A stretch of 64,000 nucleotides of DNA from Photorhabdus caribbeanensis (GTDB lineage Bacteria; Pseudomonadota; Gammaproteobacteria; Enterobacterales; Enterobacteriaceae), in contig NZ_RCWB01000010.1 of assembly GCF_018448885.1 (NCBI RefSeq), positions 77,493 through 141,492 on the forward strand, read 5' to 3'. Numbering within the stretch: position 1 is the first letter of the stretch; each line of letters begins with the position of its first letter. Below are positions 9,076-17,862 of the stretch, one piece after another. Under the pieces are notes generated by a model, which worked only from the letters and a program-made list of their open reading frames with translations, was not told the DNA's origin and did no database searches. Position numbers and translations under genes: made by a program.

Positions 9076-10617
9076 ATGAAAAGGATCATTAATGCGTTGC
9101 AAGACCTTGGCAAATCTTTGTATGGCCCGGTGTTAATTCTCCCTATCGTCGGGCTATTTATTGCTTTTGGCAATGTATTGGGAAACGGCAACCTTGCAGA
9201 ATATCTTCCATTTTTAAGCCATTGGTTAATTCAGCAATCTGGGAAATTGATCTCCCAATCTGCTATTTCAATATTGAGCAATCTGGCGTTGATTTTTGCC
9301 GTTGGAATCCCTATCGGGCTGGCAAAACGCAATAAAGGTTATGCCGCATTGATCGGTCTGGTCACTTTCGTCATTTTTATCAACGCCATGCACATCACTT
9401 TAGCATTACAGGGAAAATTGGCGACAGAAACGCAAATGCGCAATGTTGGCCAAGGCATGGTGCTGGGTGTACAAGTGTTGGAAATGGGCGCTTTTGCCGG
9501 GATACTGATCGGCGCATTGGCTGGTTATTGCTATAACCGATATTCATCAAAACAGTTTAATGGTGTGATGGCAATTTATTCCGGGCACTGTTTTGTCGCC
9601 ATTCTGATGATCCCTCTGGCCGTTATATCGGGTTACTTAATGAGCGATATTTGGCCCTATGCACAACGAGGCATCAGCGCCCTTGCTCACGGTATTCATG
9701 AGTCTGGACCATTTGGCGTCGCCATATACGGCTTTCTGGAACGCATCCTGATCCCCTTAGGCTTACATCATCTGGTTTATACGCCCTTTTTATATACTGA
9801 ATTAGGGGGCATTGCAGAGGTATGCGGCACTGTACATCAAGGAGCACGCAATATCTATTTCGCTGAAATGGCCTGCCCGACTGTACATCAACTCAGTAAC
9901 AGTGTGGTATGGGATGCACGAGGGATCAGCAAAATGTTTGGCCTGACTGCCGCCGCACTGGCAATGTACGTCACTGCCCGCCCAGAAAAGAAAAGTACGG
10001 CAAAAGCTGTTCTCATCCCTGCCGCTATGACCACTTTTTTGTTAGGCGTAACCGAACCACTTGAATTTTCTTTCCTGTTTGTTGCTCCGCTACTATTTGG
10101 CGTTCATGCCGTGTTAACCGGTTTAGGTTTTATGCTGTTCTATCTACTCGGCGTACATGCTATCGGCGCGAATGGCATAATCGACTTCATACTGTACAAC
10201 CTACCGCTCGGCACCGAAAAATCTAACTGGCCAATATATATCGCCGTAGGGCTAATCATGTCAGTGATTTATTTCTTCACATTCCGTTTCCTCATTTTAC
10301 ATTACGACCTGAAAACCCCTGGACGAGAGAATGACGATCAGGAAACACGTCTCTATAGCAAGGAACCGTATCAAGTTGCCAATGATGACAAACCGGGGCA
10401 ACAAATCATCTGCGGGTTAGGCGGTACAGCGAATATTGTCACTATCGACAACTGCTACACCCGACTGCGCATAACGGTACATGACACCACACTCATTAAC
10501 GAAAACAGGCTTAAATCGACTGGCGCAAAAGGTGTCATCTGTCAGGGAAATAATGTTCAGGTAATTTACGGTCTGCACGTCAAAAAGATGCGTGAAGCCG
10601 TAGAAGAAGCACTTTAA
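9076..10617 (+). CDS. PTS alpha-glucoside-specific EIICB component (GlvC/AglA-like)
   Basis: This 513-residue membrane protein imports and phosphorylates alpha-glucosides. The N-terminal EIIC has about ten membrane segments and the family signatures LERILIPLGLHHLVYTPF and GVTEPLEFSFLF. The C-terminal EIIB domain carries its cysteine at about residue 460 (IDNCYTRLR). It has no EIIA, so it presumably uses the glucose EIIA (Crr). The frame is open from a GTG at 8995, but the protein family starts like MKRIINALQDLGKSLYGPV, and GGAACAG lies before the ATG at 9076. The next gene is a GH4 6-phospho-alpha-glucosidase, 13 nt downstream, which fixes the substrate class (maltose, trehalulose or related). 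Confidence 0.88.
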   Translation: MKRIINALQDLGKSLYGPVLILPIVGLFIAFGNVLGNGNLAEYLPFLSHWLIQQSGKLISQSAISILSNLALIFAVGIPIGLAKRNKGYAALIGLVTFVIFINAMHITLALQGKLATETQMRNVGQGMVLGVQVLEMGAFAGILIGALAGYCYNRYSSKQFNGVMAIYSGHCFVAILMIPLAVISGYLMSDIWPYAQRGISALAHGIHESGPFGVAIYGFLERILIPLGLHHLVYTPFLYTELGGIAEVCGTVHQGARNIYFAEMACPTVHQLSNSVVWDARGISKMFGLTAAALAMYVTARPEKKSTAKAVLIPAAMTTFLLGVTEPLEFSFLFVAPLLFGVHAVLTGLGFMLFYLLGVHAIGANGIIDFILYNLPLGTEKSNWPIYIAVGLIMSVIYFFTFRFLILHYDLKTPGRENDDQETRLYSKEPYQVANDDKPGQQIICGLGGTANIVTIDNCYTRLRITVHDTTLINENRLKSTGAKGVICQGNNVQVIYGLHVKKMREAVEEAL

Positions 10618-10630
10618 CAGGAGCATAAAT

Positions 10631-11989
10631 ATGGCTAACGCCCCTTTCATTTTAACTATCGCCGGCGGCGGTAGTACCTATACGCCAGGTATCGTAAAAA
10701 GCCTGATGGTACGGCTAAACGACTTCCCACTAGCGGAAATTCGTTTATACGACATCGATACTCACCGGCAAGACACCATTGCGCCGGTAGTGGAAAAAGT
10801 GATACGTGAGCATAGCCAGACGATTCGCTTTGTCGTAACAAACGAGGCCAAAGCAGCCTTTAGTGGCGCCCACTTTGTCTTTGCCCAAATACGCGTTGGT
10901 CAGTACAAAATGCGAGAACAGGATGAAAAGATCCCCTTACGCCACAGCGTAATTGGTCAGGAAACCTGTGGCCTTGGCGGATTGGCTTACGGTCTACGCA
11001 CTATCATGCCAATGGTGAAATTGATCGATTTGGTGGAGCGCTATGCAGACAACGCTTGGATCGTAAATTACTCTAACCCTGCCTCTATCGTTGCTGAAGG
11101 AATACGCCGTCTACGCCCACAAGCAAGAGTACTCAATATTTGTGATATGCCAGTGGCCGCTATGCGTAATATGGCAGCGATTTTAGGTGTGGATCGCCAC
11201 GATATTACCGTCGATTATTTTGGCCTGAACCATTTCGGCTGGTTTACCAAGGTATGGGTGAACGGAAAAGATCATTTACCTGAATTGCGTCGTCATATCG
11301 CTCAGCATGGTCTACTAACTGCGGATGCAGCACAGACAGACCCGCAACATGCTGATCCGTCATGGGTTAAAACCTGGCGTAATATCAAGCCGATCATGGA
11401 CAATTTTCCTGATTATGTGCCTAATCCCTATTTACAATACTATCTGATGCCAAACCACATTGTTGAGCACCAAAATCCTGACTATACCCGAGCCAATGAA
11501 GTGGTGGACGGTCGCGAAAAGAAGTTGTTTAAAGCAGCGGCAGAGTTTAAACGCACAGGCATTTTACCCGACGCTTTCCATGTCGGGGTACACGGCGTTT
11601 TTATTGTTGATGTGGCATGTTCACTGGCTTTTGATTTGCGTCAGCGCCATCTGGTAATTACCGAGAACAGAGGCGCTATCGCTAACTTACCTTATGATGC
11701 AATGGTGGAAATACCCGCTTACATTACCGCTCAAGGCCCTGAGCCGGTACGTATAGGGAACGTGCCACAGTTTCATCAAGCGCTGCTAGCGCAACAACTG
11801 GCTTCAGAACAGTTGTTAGTGGAAGCGGCATTAGAAGGTAGCTATGAGAAAGTGCTGCAAGCATTCACTCTGAATCGTACTGTGCCTACCATGCAACAAG
11901 CTAAAGCGATTCTGGATGAAATGATCGAAGCTAACCAAGGTTATTGGCCTACACTTAACCAAGCTTGGCACCACGGTGAAGCAATTTAA
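10631..11989 (+). CDS. 6-phospho-alpha-glucosidase, GH4 family (AglB/GlvA-like)
   Basis: The enzyme hydrolyses 6-phospho-alpha-glucosides delivered by the PTS into glucose 6-phosphate plus glucose or another moiety, using NAD+ and a divalent metal. The N-terminal Rossmann motif is IAGGGSTYTPG (9-19). The metal ligands are C171 in the CDMP motif, which marks alpha- rather than beta-type GH4 enzymes, and H201 in GLNHFGW. Length 452 is typical (about 440). Ribosome site AGGAG precedes ATG 10631. It forms an operon with the upstream EIICB gene. Confidence 0.92.
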   Translation: MANAPFILTIAGGGSTYTPGIVKSLMVRLNDFPLAEIRLYDIDTHRQDTIAPVVEKVIREHSQTIRFVVTNEAKAAFSGAHFVFAQIRVGQYKMREQDEKIPLRHSVIGQETCGLGGLAYGLRTIMPMVKLIDLVERYADNAWIVNYSNPASIVAEGIRRLRPQARVLNICDMPVAAMRNMAAILGVDRHDITVDYFGLNHFGWFTKVWVNGKDHLPELRRHIAQHGLLTADAAQTDPQHADPSWVKTWRNIKPIMDNFPDYVPNPYLQYYLMPNHIVEHQNPDYTRANEVVDGREKKLFKAAAEFKRTGILPDAFHVGVHGVFIVDVACSLAFDLRQRHLVITENRGAIANLPYDAMVEIPAYITAQGPEPVRIGNVPQFHQALLAQQLASEQLLVEAALEGSYEKVLQAFTLNRTVPTMQQAKAILDEMIEANQGYWPTLNQAWHHGEAI

Positions 11990-12266
11990 CTTATATTTAA
12001 CCTATAATCTGCCTTTCTTGCAGAAAAAAGAAGATTTTTATGCGAGCCGGCTCACTGTCCGGCAATCACTATCTTGAGGAGATTAAGAAAATTCACCACA
12101 ATTCGATTACCAAACAATAGCGGAGATATTTGATAAGCCTCTCTATTACCTTTAATTGATCGGCAAAATCAATTTTTAAGTTATTGATGCTATAAGAATC
12201 AGCAAGATCAAAAACACTTATTATATGGATATGGCAGTTTACCTGCCTGTTATCACTGGATAAATA

Positions 12267-13043
12267 ATGGATAATCGGTTAGCACCTCTATTACAGCGCA
12301 GCGAAAGAATAACTCGCGCGGAATACCGCGTGTTATCCCATTTGACCGCACATCCATTGTTGATTGGGCAGATTACGGTACGTGAACTGGCAAAAGCCAC
12401 GTTCATCTCTCCCGCCACTATTATGCGTTTATGCCAGAAACTAGGGTTCAGTGGTTATAGTGAATTTATTTGGTATTGCAAACAATTGCTATCCAGTGGA
12501 ACGTCTATTTTCGAGAATGCTCAATCCCAACATAATGAGATCATTCCTGATACATTTGAACACTTCGTGACTAATTATCGTAAAACTTTTGCTTTAGTCA
12601 CACCAGAGAAAATGTCTTATTTTAGCACTCTGTTACGTGAGAAAGAAAACTTTTTTCTCTATGGCGCCGGTTTTTCCCGGCTATTTGTCAATTATTTGAC
12701 ACAGAAATTGCAAGTGCTAGGGAAAACAGCTTTTAGATCCGGCCCAGGGGATAGCCGTAAGATCTTCCTAAGTAATGCAATGAAATATGAAGTTTTTATT
12801 GCTATCTCTCGCAGCGGTCAGACAGAACAAGTGTTGGATAAAGTACGCATTGCTCATAATATTGGCATGACAGTCATTGCATTCACCCGCTCATCTGCTA
12901 ATCCATTGGCTTCACTGGCTGATGTGCACTTTGCCCTGTATGACGAAGCAATTTATTTCGATGCGGAAATCAACGAAATCACTTCATTCGAGTCTAATCT
13001 GATCATGCTCATTGATTTATTATTATTACAGGCAACATCTTAA
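12267..13043 (+). CDS. RpiR/MurR family transcriptional regulator
   Basis: The 258-residue protein has an N-terminal HTH_6 domain (1-75; ELAKATFISPATIMRLCQKL is the helix-turn-helix) and a C-terminal SIS phosphosugar-binding domain (about 105-240; ISRSGQTEQVLDKV). RpiR-type regulators of this kind sit next to alpha-glucoside glv/agl genes and respond to phosphosugars. It lies 277 bp downstream of the GH4 gene on the same strand, most likely with its own promoter, and probably controls the EIICB-GH4 operon. The specific ligand is not visible from sequence. Confidence 0.85.
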   Translation: MDNRLAPLLQRSERITRAEYRVLSHLTAHPLLIGQITVRELAKATFISPATIMRLCQKLGFSGYSEFIWYCKQLLSSGTSIFENAQSQHNEIIPDTFEHFVTNYRKTFALVTPEKMSYFSTLLREKENFFLYGAGFSRLFVNYLTQKLQVLGKTAFRSGPGDSRKIFLSNAMKYEVFIAISRSGQTEQVLDKVRIAHNIGMTVIAFTRSSANPLASLADVHFALYDEAIYFDAEINEITSFESNLIMLIDLLLLQATS

Positions 13044-13354
13044 TCCACTGAACACAAACGATACGATTTTGACAGCTAAGAAACAGAGAAAGAGGCATTA
13101 ACTATTAAATCAAACCGGCATAAAACGATTAAATAATTTTAGCACTAAATAATAATGATGTTTATATTTTCTCACATAAAGGTATTTTTACATAAAATAA
13201 TAAACTGTTTGATTAACAGATTTAGGTAAAATTTGATAAATTTTATTTTTATACGAATTAATTATTGCAATCTGTTATATAATCAGGTTATTTTAAACGA
13301 AATCAATAGAAAAACTCTTCAGATAATGATTTAAATACTCATTAAGGAGTTGTC
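13044..13354. other. AT-rich intergenic region upstream of the LuxR-solo cluster
   Basis: No open gene. The stretch is strongly AT-rich with many short A/T runs and a ribosome site (AAGGAG) immediately before the next gene. It is the likely promoter region of the three-gene PAS/LuxR cluster and a plausible target of H-NS-type silencing; that part is inference. Confidence 0.35.
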
Positions 13355-13828
13355 ATGTTAAATATAAAAAACAAACAAAATAATATCACTCCGCAATTAG
13401 TTTACCCTTGGAAAAAAAACTATAATCTTTGGGAAGCTAAATATTGCCAGCCAAAATCTATCTATGCCAATCCGTTTTTTTGTCAACAACTCAACTTATC
13501 TAAAGACTCTGACATTAACGAACTTTCAGCAAGTGAATTACCTACACCTATTACAGAAGATAAAGATTCACAGCACGGTATTGGTACGCTCTTTCATGTA
13601 AATAAAGCAAAAGTTTTTTCTCTAACCTGTCTGTTTTATGGAAAATTACTAGCATCCGTTATGTGCCAAACACCATATGCACTTTTTACTCAAGTTAAGC
13701 ATGCTATTATTTCCCTATTTTTACAAAAATACACTATCCAAAAACTAGAGGGATATCGTTGTCTCGACGACCTTGAGCTCAACGCACTAGAAAAATTTTT
13801 GCCACAAGAAAGCATGATGTTTTCCTAA
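13355..13828 (+). CDS. Degenerate PAS4-LuxR-solo relative without the HTH domain
   Basis: The 157-residue product aligns in outline with its two downstream neighbours: an aromatic start (LWEAKY), IYANPFFCQQLNLS and SASELPTPI match the PAS region WFVKDKEFRFIYAN and TDKELPSPV of the third gene. The middle of the PAS domain is missing, and the C-terminal part resembles only the start of the HTH region (ALFTQVKHAIISLFLQKY) before diverging. No LuxR recognition helix is present. It has a good ribosome site (AAGGAGTTGTC). Either a truncated paralogue in decay or a sensor-only antagonist of its neighbours. Confidence 0.6.
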   Translation: MLNIKNKQNNITPQLVYPWKKNYNLWEAKYCQPKSIYANPFFCQQLNLSKDSDINELSASELPTPITEDKDSQHGIGTLFHVNKAKVFSLTCLFYGKLLASVMCQTPYALFTQVKHAIISLFLQKYTIQKLEGYRCLDDLELNALEKFLPQESMMFS

Positions 13829-13842
13829 ATCAAAATTATTAC

Positions 13843-14520
13843 ATGAATATGACTAGAAAAAACTCGACTACTTCGCTACAAATAATCAATACCTTGGAAG
13901 TAAGCAATGAACCGTGGGGAATAAAAGATAAATCTTCCTGCTTTCTCTATGGTAATGATGCATTAATTGAACTCCAAAATATAAATGCCAACTATGATTA
14001 TGAAGGTAAATACGATAGTGACATTCCCTGGCAGGGCAATAAATTTGCCAAAAATTTTATTACACATGATTTACAGGTAATAAAAAATAAAGAAAGTATT
14101 TTATCATTACAGACACATGTATTTGGCCGTGATAAAGTTTTATCATCTTATTTACAGGAAAAATTTCCACTCTATGATGATAAAGGTGAATGCATCGGTA
14201 TTCTTTTCCATGCCTGGAAAGTTCAGAATAATTCACCGACTCAGCTATTTCACAATAAACTGCCAGCTTCTATTATATTTCAATCGCCAACCCATCTTCT
14301 TACTGAACAAGAATGGGAAATTGTTTTTCTTTTTCTGCAAAAACATAGTAGGACACAAATCTGTCAATTACTCAAAATCTCAGATAAAACCATAGAGGAA
14401 TATATAAGAAAGATTTATAATAAATTGAACGTTAACTCAGACTCACAATTGGAGGAATATTGCCGACTAAACAGTTTTGATCTCTATGCGCCAAAAAGGT
14501 TCTTATTGTCTTACTTATAA
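13843..14520 (+). CDS. PAS4-LuxR solo transcriptional regulator
   Basis: This 225-residue regulator has an N-terminal PAS4-type sensor (about 15-125; EPWGIKDKSSCFLYGNDAL and FPLYDDKGECIGILFHAW) and a C-terminal LuxR-type helix-turn-helix (about 150-210; TRTQICQLLKISDKTIEEYI is split here as the recognition region). There is no autoinducer-binding domain and no luxI partner nearby, hence a 'solo'. In Photorhabdus, PAS4-LuxR solos are numerous and are thought to sense insect-derived signals; the ligand is unproven. It starts 14 nt after the preceding gene. Confidence 0.82.
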   Translation: MNMTRKNSTTSLQIINTLEVSNEPWGIKDKSSCFLYGNDALIELQNINANYDYEGKYDSDIPWQGNKFAKNFITHDLQVIKNKESILSLQTHVFGRDKVLSSYLQEKFPLYDDKGECIGILFHAWKVQNNSPTQLFHNKLPASIIFQSPTHLLTEQEWEIVFLFLQKHSRTQICQLLKISDKTIEEYIRKIYNKLNVNSDSQLEEYCRLNSFDLYAPKRFLLSYL

Positions 14521-14575
14521 ATATCGTCTATTTATTCAAATTTTTTATAAGGTAATAATGTTATAAAGGTCAAAT

Positions 14576-15271
14576 ATGAGTCAATCAGGATGTAAAAAAG
14601 TCCCTTTTATTACTCCTCAATTAACTAATATGTGGGATAAAAGCTCAGAACCGTGGTTTGTAAAAGATAAGGAGTTCCGATTTATTTATGCAAATAAAAT
14701 GTTCATTAAGGCTAATAAGCTACCTGAAAATTTTGATATTATTGGGTATACCGATAAAGAATTGCCTTCACCCGTTAAGCAATTTGCTCATCTTTTTGAG
14801 GAACACGATCATAAGGTATTGCAGGGTATGCAACGAATATCATCCCTTAGCACTTTCCCTCATACCAAAAATGAGCAAGCTACATCCTATTTCTGTGATA
14901 AATATCCATTAATGGATGAAAATAAACAGTGTATTGGCATCATTGCTCATGCCAGAGAAATACATAATTTTACCGTATCTCACTATATGGAGAACAATAT
15001 TCCTATATCAATCCGATTCCAGCAACCTAACAATCTATTAAAAGAGAAAGAATGGATAATCATTTTTTTATTCTGCCGTGGCGTTAGCAATAGACATATC
15101 GCTGACGAAATGAAAATTTCATATCGCACTGTGGAAAAATATTTCGAAAGTATCTATGAGAAACTATCAGTTAATTCAGCAATTGAACTAAGAACACTTT
15201 GCAAAGAGAATAATTATGATCTTTATATTCCCCCCAAATACCTTCAATCCATAGGCCATATTTTGCTATAA
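14576..15271 (+). CDS. PAS4-LuxR solo transcriptional regulator
   Basis: A 231-residue paralogue of the preceding gene, with an intact PAS4 sensor (about 20-125; EPWFVKDKEFRFIYAN, YPLMDENKQCIGIIAHA) and LuxR HTH (about 160-225; SNRHIADEMKISYRTVEKYF). It keeps the LuxR signature better than its neighbour (G-V-S-N before the turn, T-V-E-K in the recognition helix). Spacing of 55 nt suggests co-transcription. Likely arose by tandem duplication. Confidence 0.84.
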   Translation: MSQSGCKKVPFITPQLTNMWDKSSEPWFVKDKEFRFIYANKMFIKANKLPENFDIIGYTDKELPSPVKQFAHLFEEHDHKVLQGMQRISSLSTFPHTKNEQATSYFCDKYPLMDENKQCIGIIAHAREIHNFTVSHYMENNIPISIRFQQPNNLLKEKEWIIIFLFCRGVSNRHIADEMKISYRTVEKYFESIYEKLSVNSAIELRTLCKENNYDLYIPPKYLQSIGHILL

Positions 15272-15589
15272 GTAATCGATTTCATTGATACATATTTCTC
15301 TCTGACCTGTTTAATTAACCTGAATTTTGCTTAAATTCCCCTAACTGATATATGGACAACAATTTGACAAACTAAAATAAAGGGCTAAAAACGTGACTAA
15401 ATAATCATTTTTTTGAAAATTTACTTTCTTATTTCTGTTGAAGACTTTATATAAAAAACGATGGAACCAAGAGATTCTCATGAGCATTGATCGATGCCTT
15501 ATCATGGTCAAATGGTTTACATCAACATTTTGGCAAGAGACAGGGTGCTTATGACCCTGTTTCGATGCCAAGATCCAGATACTCCACAA
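15272..15589. other. Intergenic region between convergent units
   Basis: No supported gene. A 7-bp perfect hairpin (ACAGGGT, 7-nt loop, ACCCTGT) at 15540-15560 lies just past the end of the ascorbate-type EIIC gene and may help terminate it, but it has no U-run. Confidence 0.35.
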
Positions 15590-16846
15590 TCAACGAACAA
15601 TAATCCCTAACAGAATGCCCAATGCGCCAAAATCAGCATCACTGAATGTCGTGTTGGCAATGCCAATATCCCCCAAAACGGGTAACAGGAATACGGGTAA
15701 GAAGGTGATCAGAAAGCCCTGAGCAAAAGCCCCGAGAATAGCGCCTCTACGCCCCCCTGTCGCATTACCAAAAACTCCAGCCGCGGCACCAACAAAGAAG
15801 TGTGGCACAACACCGGGAATAATGACCGTCATACCGAGTGCATACAGTATAAACATACCGATAACACCGGCCACAAAACTGCTCAAAAACCCTACCAATA
15901 CTGCATTAGGCGCGTAAGGGAAGACAACCGGACAATCTAACGCGGGTTTAGCATTTGGTACCAATTTGTCAGAAATTCCTTTAAACGCAGGAACGATCTC
16001 TGCAATGACCATCCTCACACCTTGCAGAATAATGTATACACCAGCGGCAAAGGTAATAGATTGCATTAGCGAGAACATCAATCCATTTTTCCCACCACTG
16101 ACTTCTCTCACAAAATCACCACCAGCAAATAAGCAACTGATCATGAAAATAATCGCCATCGTAAAAGAGATGGCAACCGGTGTATCACGCAGAAACAGCA
16201 AACTTTTAGGGACATTCATTTCTTCTGTTGAGTACGCTTTATTTCCCAATTTGCTGCCAATAAAACCAGATAGAACATAAGAAAGCGTGGAAAAATGCCC
16301 AATGGCAACGTCGTCAGAGCCTGTTACTTTTTTCATATACGGATGAGCAATCGCCGGGAAAAAAACCATAGCAACACCGACAACCACAGAACCAATAGCC
16401 ACCAGCATCGTGCCTTTGATCCCTGCTGTCGCCAGAATCACCGCGACCATCATGGACATAAACAATGTGTGGTGCCCAGTCAGAAAGATAAATTTCCACG
16501 GGGTAAAACGTGCGATCAAGATATTGATTACCATAGCAAAGAACATGATCATTGCCATTTCTTTACCAAAACTTTTTTGCGCAATAGAAACAATCGCTTC
16601 GTTATTTGGCACTACCCCCTGGATACCAAAAGCGTGTTGGAAAATTTCAGCAAAACCGGCCAATGAAGAGACAACTAATCCCGCTCCCGCCCCCAAGATC
16701 ACAAACCCCATAATGGTTTTTAGGGTGCCTTTGATACATTCAGTCACCGGTTTCTTTTGCACGATCAAACCAATAAGCGCAATAAAACCAACCAAAATCG
16801 CAGGTTCTGACAGGACATCCCTCATCAGAAAATGGAAAAATTCCAT
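15590..16846 (-). CDS. PTS ascorbate-type EIIC permease (UlaA/SgaT family)
   Basis: A 418-residue polytopic membrane protein of the ascorbate/galactitol-type EIIC superfamily. It shares with UlaA the segments IKGTLKTIMGFVILGAGAG, FLTGHHTLF and ILQGVRMVIAEIVPAF, and the AIDC/ALDCPVVFPYAPNAV region. UlaA is about 465 residues, so this one is slightly short. GGGAGG sits before the ATG at 16846, which is preferred over the upstream ATG at 16873 that overlaps the EIIB gene. Third gene of an EIIA-EIIB-EIIC operon; no catabolic enzyme is attached, so the sugar is uncertain. Confidence 0.85.
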   Translation of the reverse strand: MEFFHFLMRDVLSEPAILVGFIALIGLIVQKKPVTECIKGTLKTIMGFVILGAGAGLVVSSLAGFAEIFQHAFGIQGVVPNNEAIVSIAQKSFGKEMAMIMFFAMVINILIARFTPWKFIFLTGHHTLFMSMMVAVILATAGIKGTMLVAIGSVVVGVAMVFFPAIAHPYMKKVTGSDDVAIGHFSTLSYVLSGFIGSKLGNKAYSTEEMNVPKSLLFLRDTPVAISFTMAIIFMISCLFAGGDFVREVSGGKNGLMFSLMQSITFAAGVYIILQGVRMVIAEIVPAFKGISDKLVPNAKPALDCPVVFPYAPNAVLVGFLSSFVAGVIGMFILYALGMTVIIPGVVPHFFVGAAAGVFGNATGGRRGAILGAFAQGFLITFLPVFLLPVLGDIGIANTTFSDADFGALGILLGIIVR

Positions 16847-16859
16847 GACGTCCTCCCGG

Positions 16860-17147
16860 TTACAGTGCGCCAAGTTCTGCTAATGCCGCGGACAGACGCA
16901 CTTTCATTGCCGATTTATCCACCATATTGTCCAGCGCAACAATTTTGCCATCGACTGCCTGAACAACTAGCTGTTCCGTAATATCTTTAGTACCGACAAA
17001 AATGTCGCTTTGAGTTGCTTTTGCCGACCCCAGATCGACGTGATCAACACTGGCATCGATTCCCATCTCTCTCAGAATACTTTTGATACTCATTTCCATC
17101 ATCAAACTGGTACCTAGCCCATGTCCGCAAACGACGGTGATTTTCAT
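16860..17147 (-). CDS. PTS ascorbate-type EIIB component
   Basis: The 95-residue cytosolic EIIB begins MKITVVCGHGLGTS; the cysteine at position 8 in the P-loop-like CGHGLGTS is the phosphorylation site. This is the UlaB/SgaB type. The ATG at 17147 has GGGGAAA upstream and fits the family start better than the ORF extension to 17165. It lies between EIIA (30 nt upstream) and EIIC (14 nt downstream), so the three form one uptake system. Confidence 0.85.
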   Translation of the reverse strand: MKITVVCGHGLGTSLMMEMSIKSILREMGIDASVDHVDLGSAKATQSDIFVGTKDITEQLVVQAVDGKIVALDNMVDKSAMKVRLSAALAELGAL

Positions 17148-17176
17148 ACTGTTTCCCCATAGCAAAAAACAACGAT

Positions 17177-17620
17177 TTAATACTGGTTAATCACGGCGAG
17201 AATCTCTTCTTTACTTTTGGCGCTCATCAGCAATGCGACATCTTGTTGATTATCAAACAGCTCCGCAAGCTGGGCGATCACCTCAATATGACTATGGCTG
17301 TCAGTTGCTGCTAAGACCATCAACAACTTGATCGGATCATTTTCTTCAGATCCAAACTCCACTCCTTTGCTAATCACGGTTAATGCTAAAGCTAATTTGT
17401 TGACCCCTTCTTCCGGTCTGGCATGTGGCATAGCAATTCCCGGACCGACAACATAATAGGGGCCAATTGCCTCATGCGAACGATAAATAGCATCAATATA
17501 GCGAGAAGAAATAGCGCCATTTTCCACCAAAGGCAGACAAGCAACCGCGATCGCTTCGCGCCAATTTTCAACATCTGAGATCACTTGGATCACATCTTGG
17601 GTAAGTAACGTCTTTAGCAT
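17177..17620 (-). CDS. PTS EIIA component, fructose/ascorbate type
   Basis: A 147-residue EIIA_2-type protein (mannitol/fructose/ascorbate fold) with the active histidine in GIAMPHARPEEG (near residue 67). It is similar in size and layout to UlaC. The ATG at 17620 is used, with GGGG 6 nt upstream; an in-frame TTG precedes it. First gene of the operon. The palindromic operators lie about 70-120 bp upstream, between this gene and the divergent LacI-type regulator. Confidence 0.87.
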   Translation of the reverse strand: MLKTLLTQDVIQVISDVENWREAIAVACLPLVENGAISSRYIDAIYRSHEAIGPYYVVGPGIAMPHARPEEGVNKLALALTVISKGVEFGSEENDPIKLLMVLAATDSHSHIEVIAQLAELFDNQQDVALLMSAKSKEEILAVINQY

Positions 17621-17680
17621 CAATTTCCCCTGATAAAAATCTCACTCCCCCTGCCTTCTGTCCTCTGCTAGTGATATTAG

Positions 17681-17742
17681 TCACAAATGATAGCGCTATC
17701 TATGATCGTAATTCATTATTGTGATAGCGCTATCATTTGTGA
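17681..17742. promoter_or_regulatory. Twin LacI-type operators in mirror-image arms
   Basis: GATAGCGCTATC at 17689-17700 and TGATAGCGCTATCA at 17722-17735 are each perfect palindromes with the central GCGC typical of LacI/GalR-family sites. Moreover the 20-mer 17681-17700 (TCACAAATGATAGCGCTATC) is the exact reverse complement of 17723-17742. The two palindrome centres are 34 bp apart. They lie between the divergent regulator (start 17863) and the PTS operon (start 17620), so the regulator probably controls both. Confidence 0.8.
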
Positions 17743-17862
17743 TCGGATTAATTCACCAAAAAGCGAAAGTACATTCATGGTTTTTTCCCACGAATTGCCT
17801 GAGATCAGGTAGAATCCCATCGTCAAATTCATAGCCGTTAATTAAAAAAACAGAAAAATATT

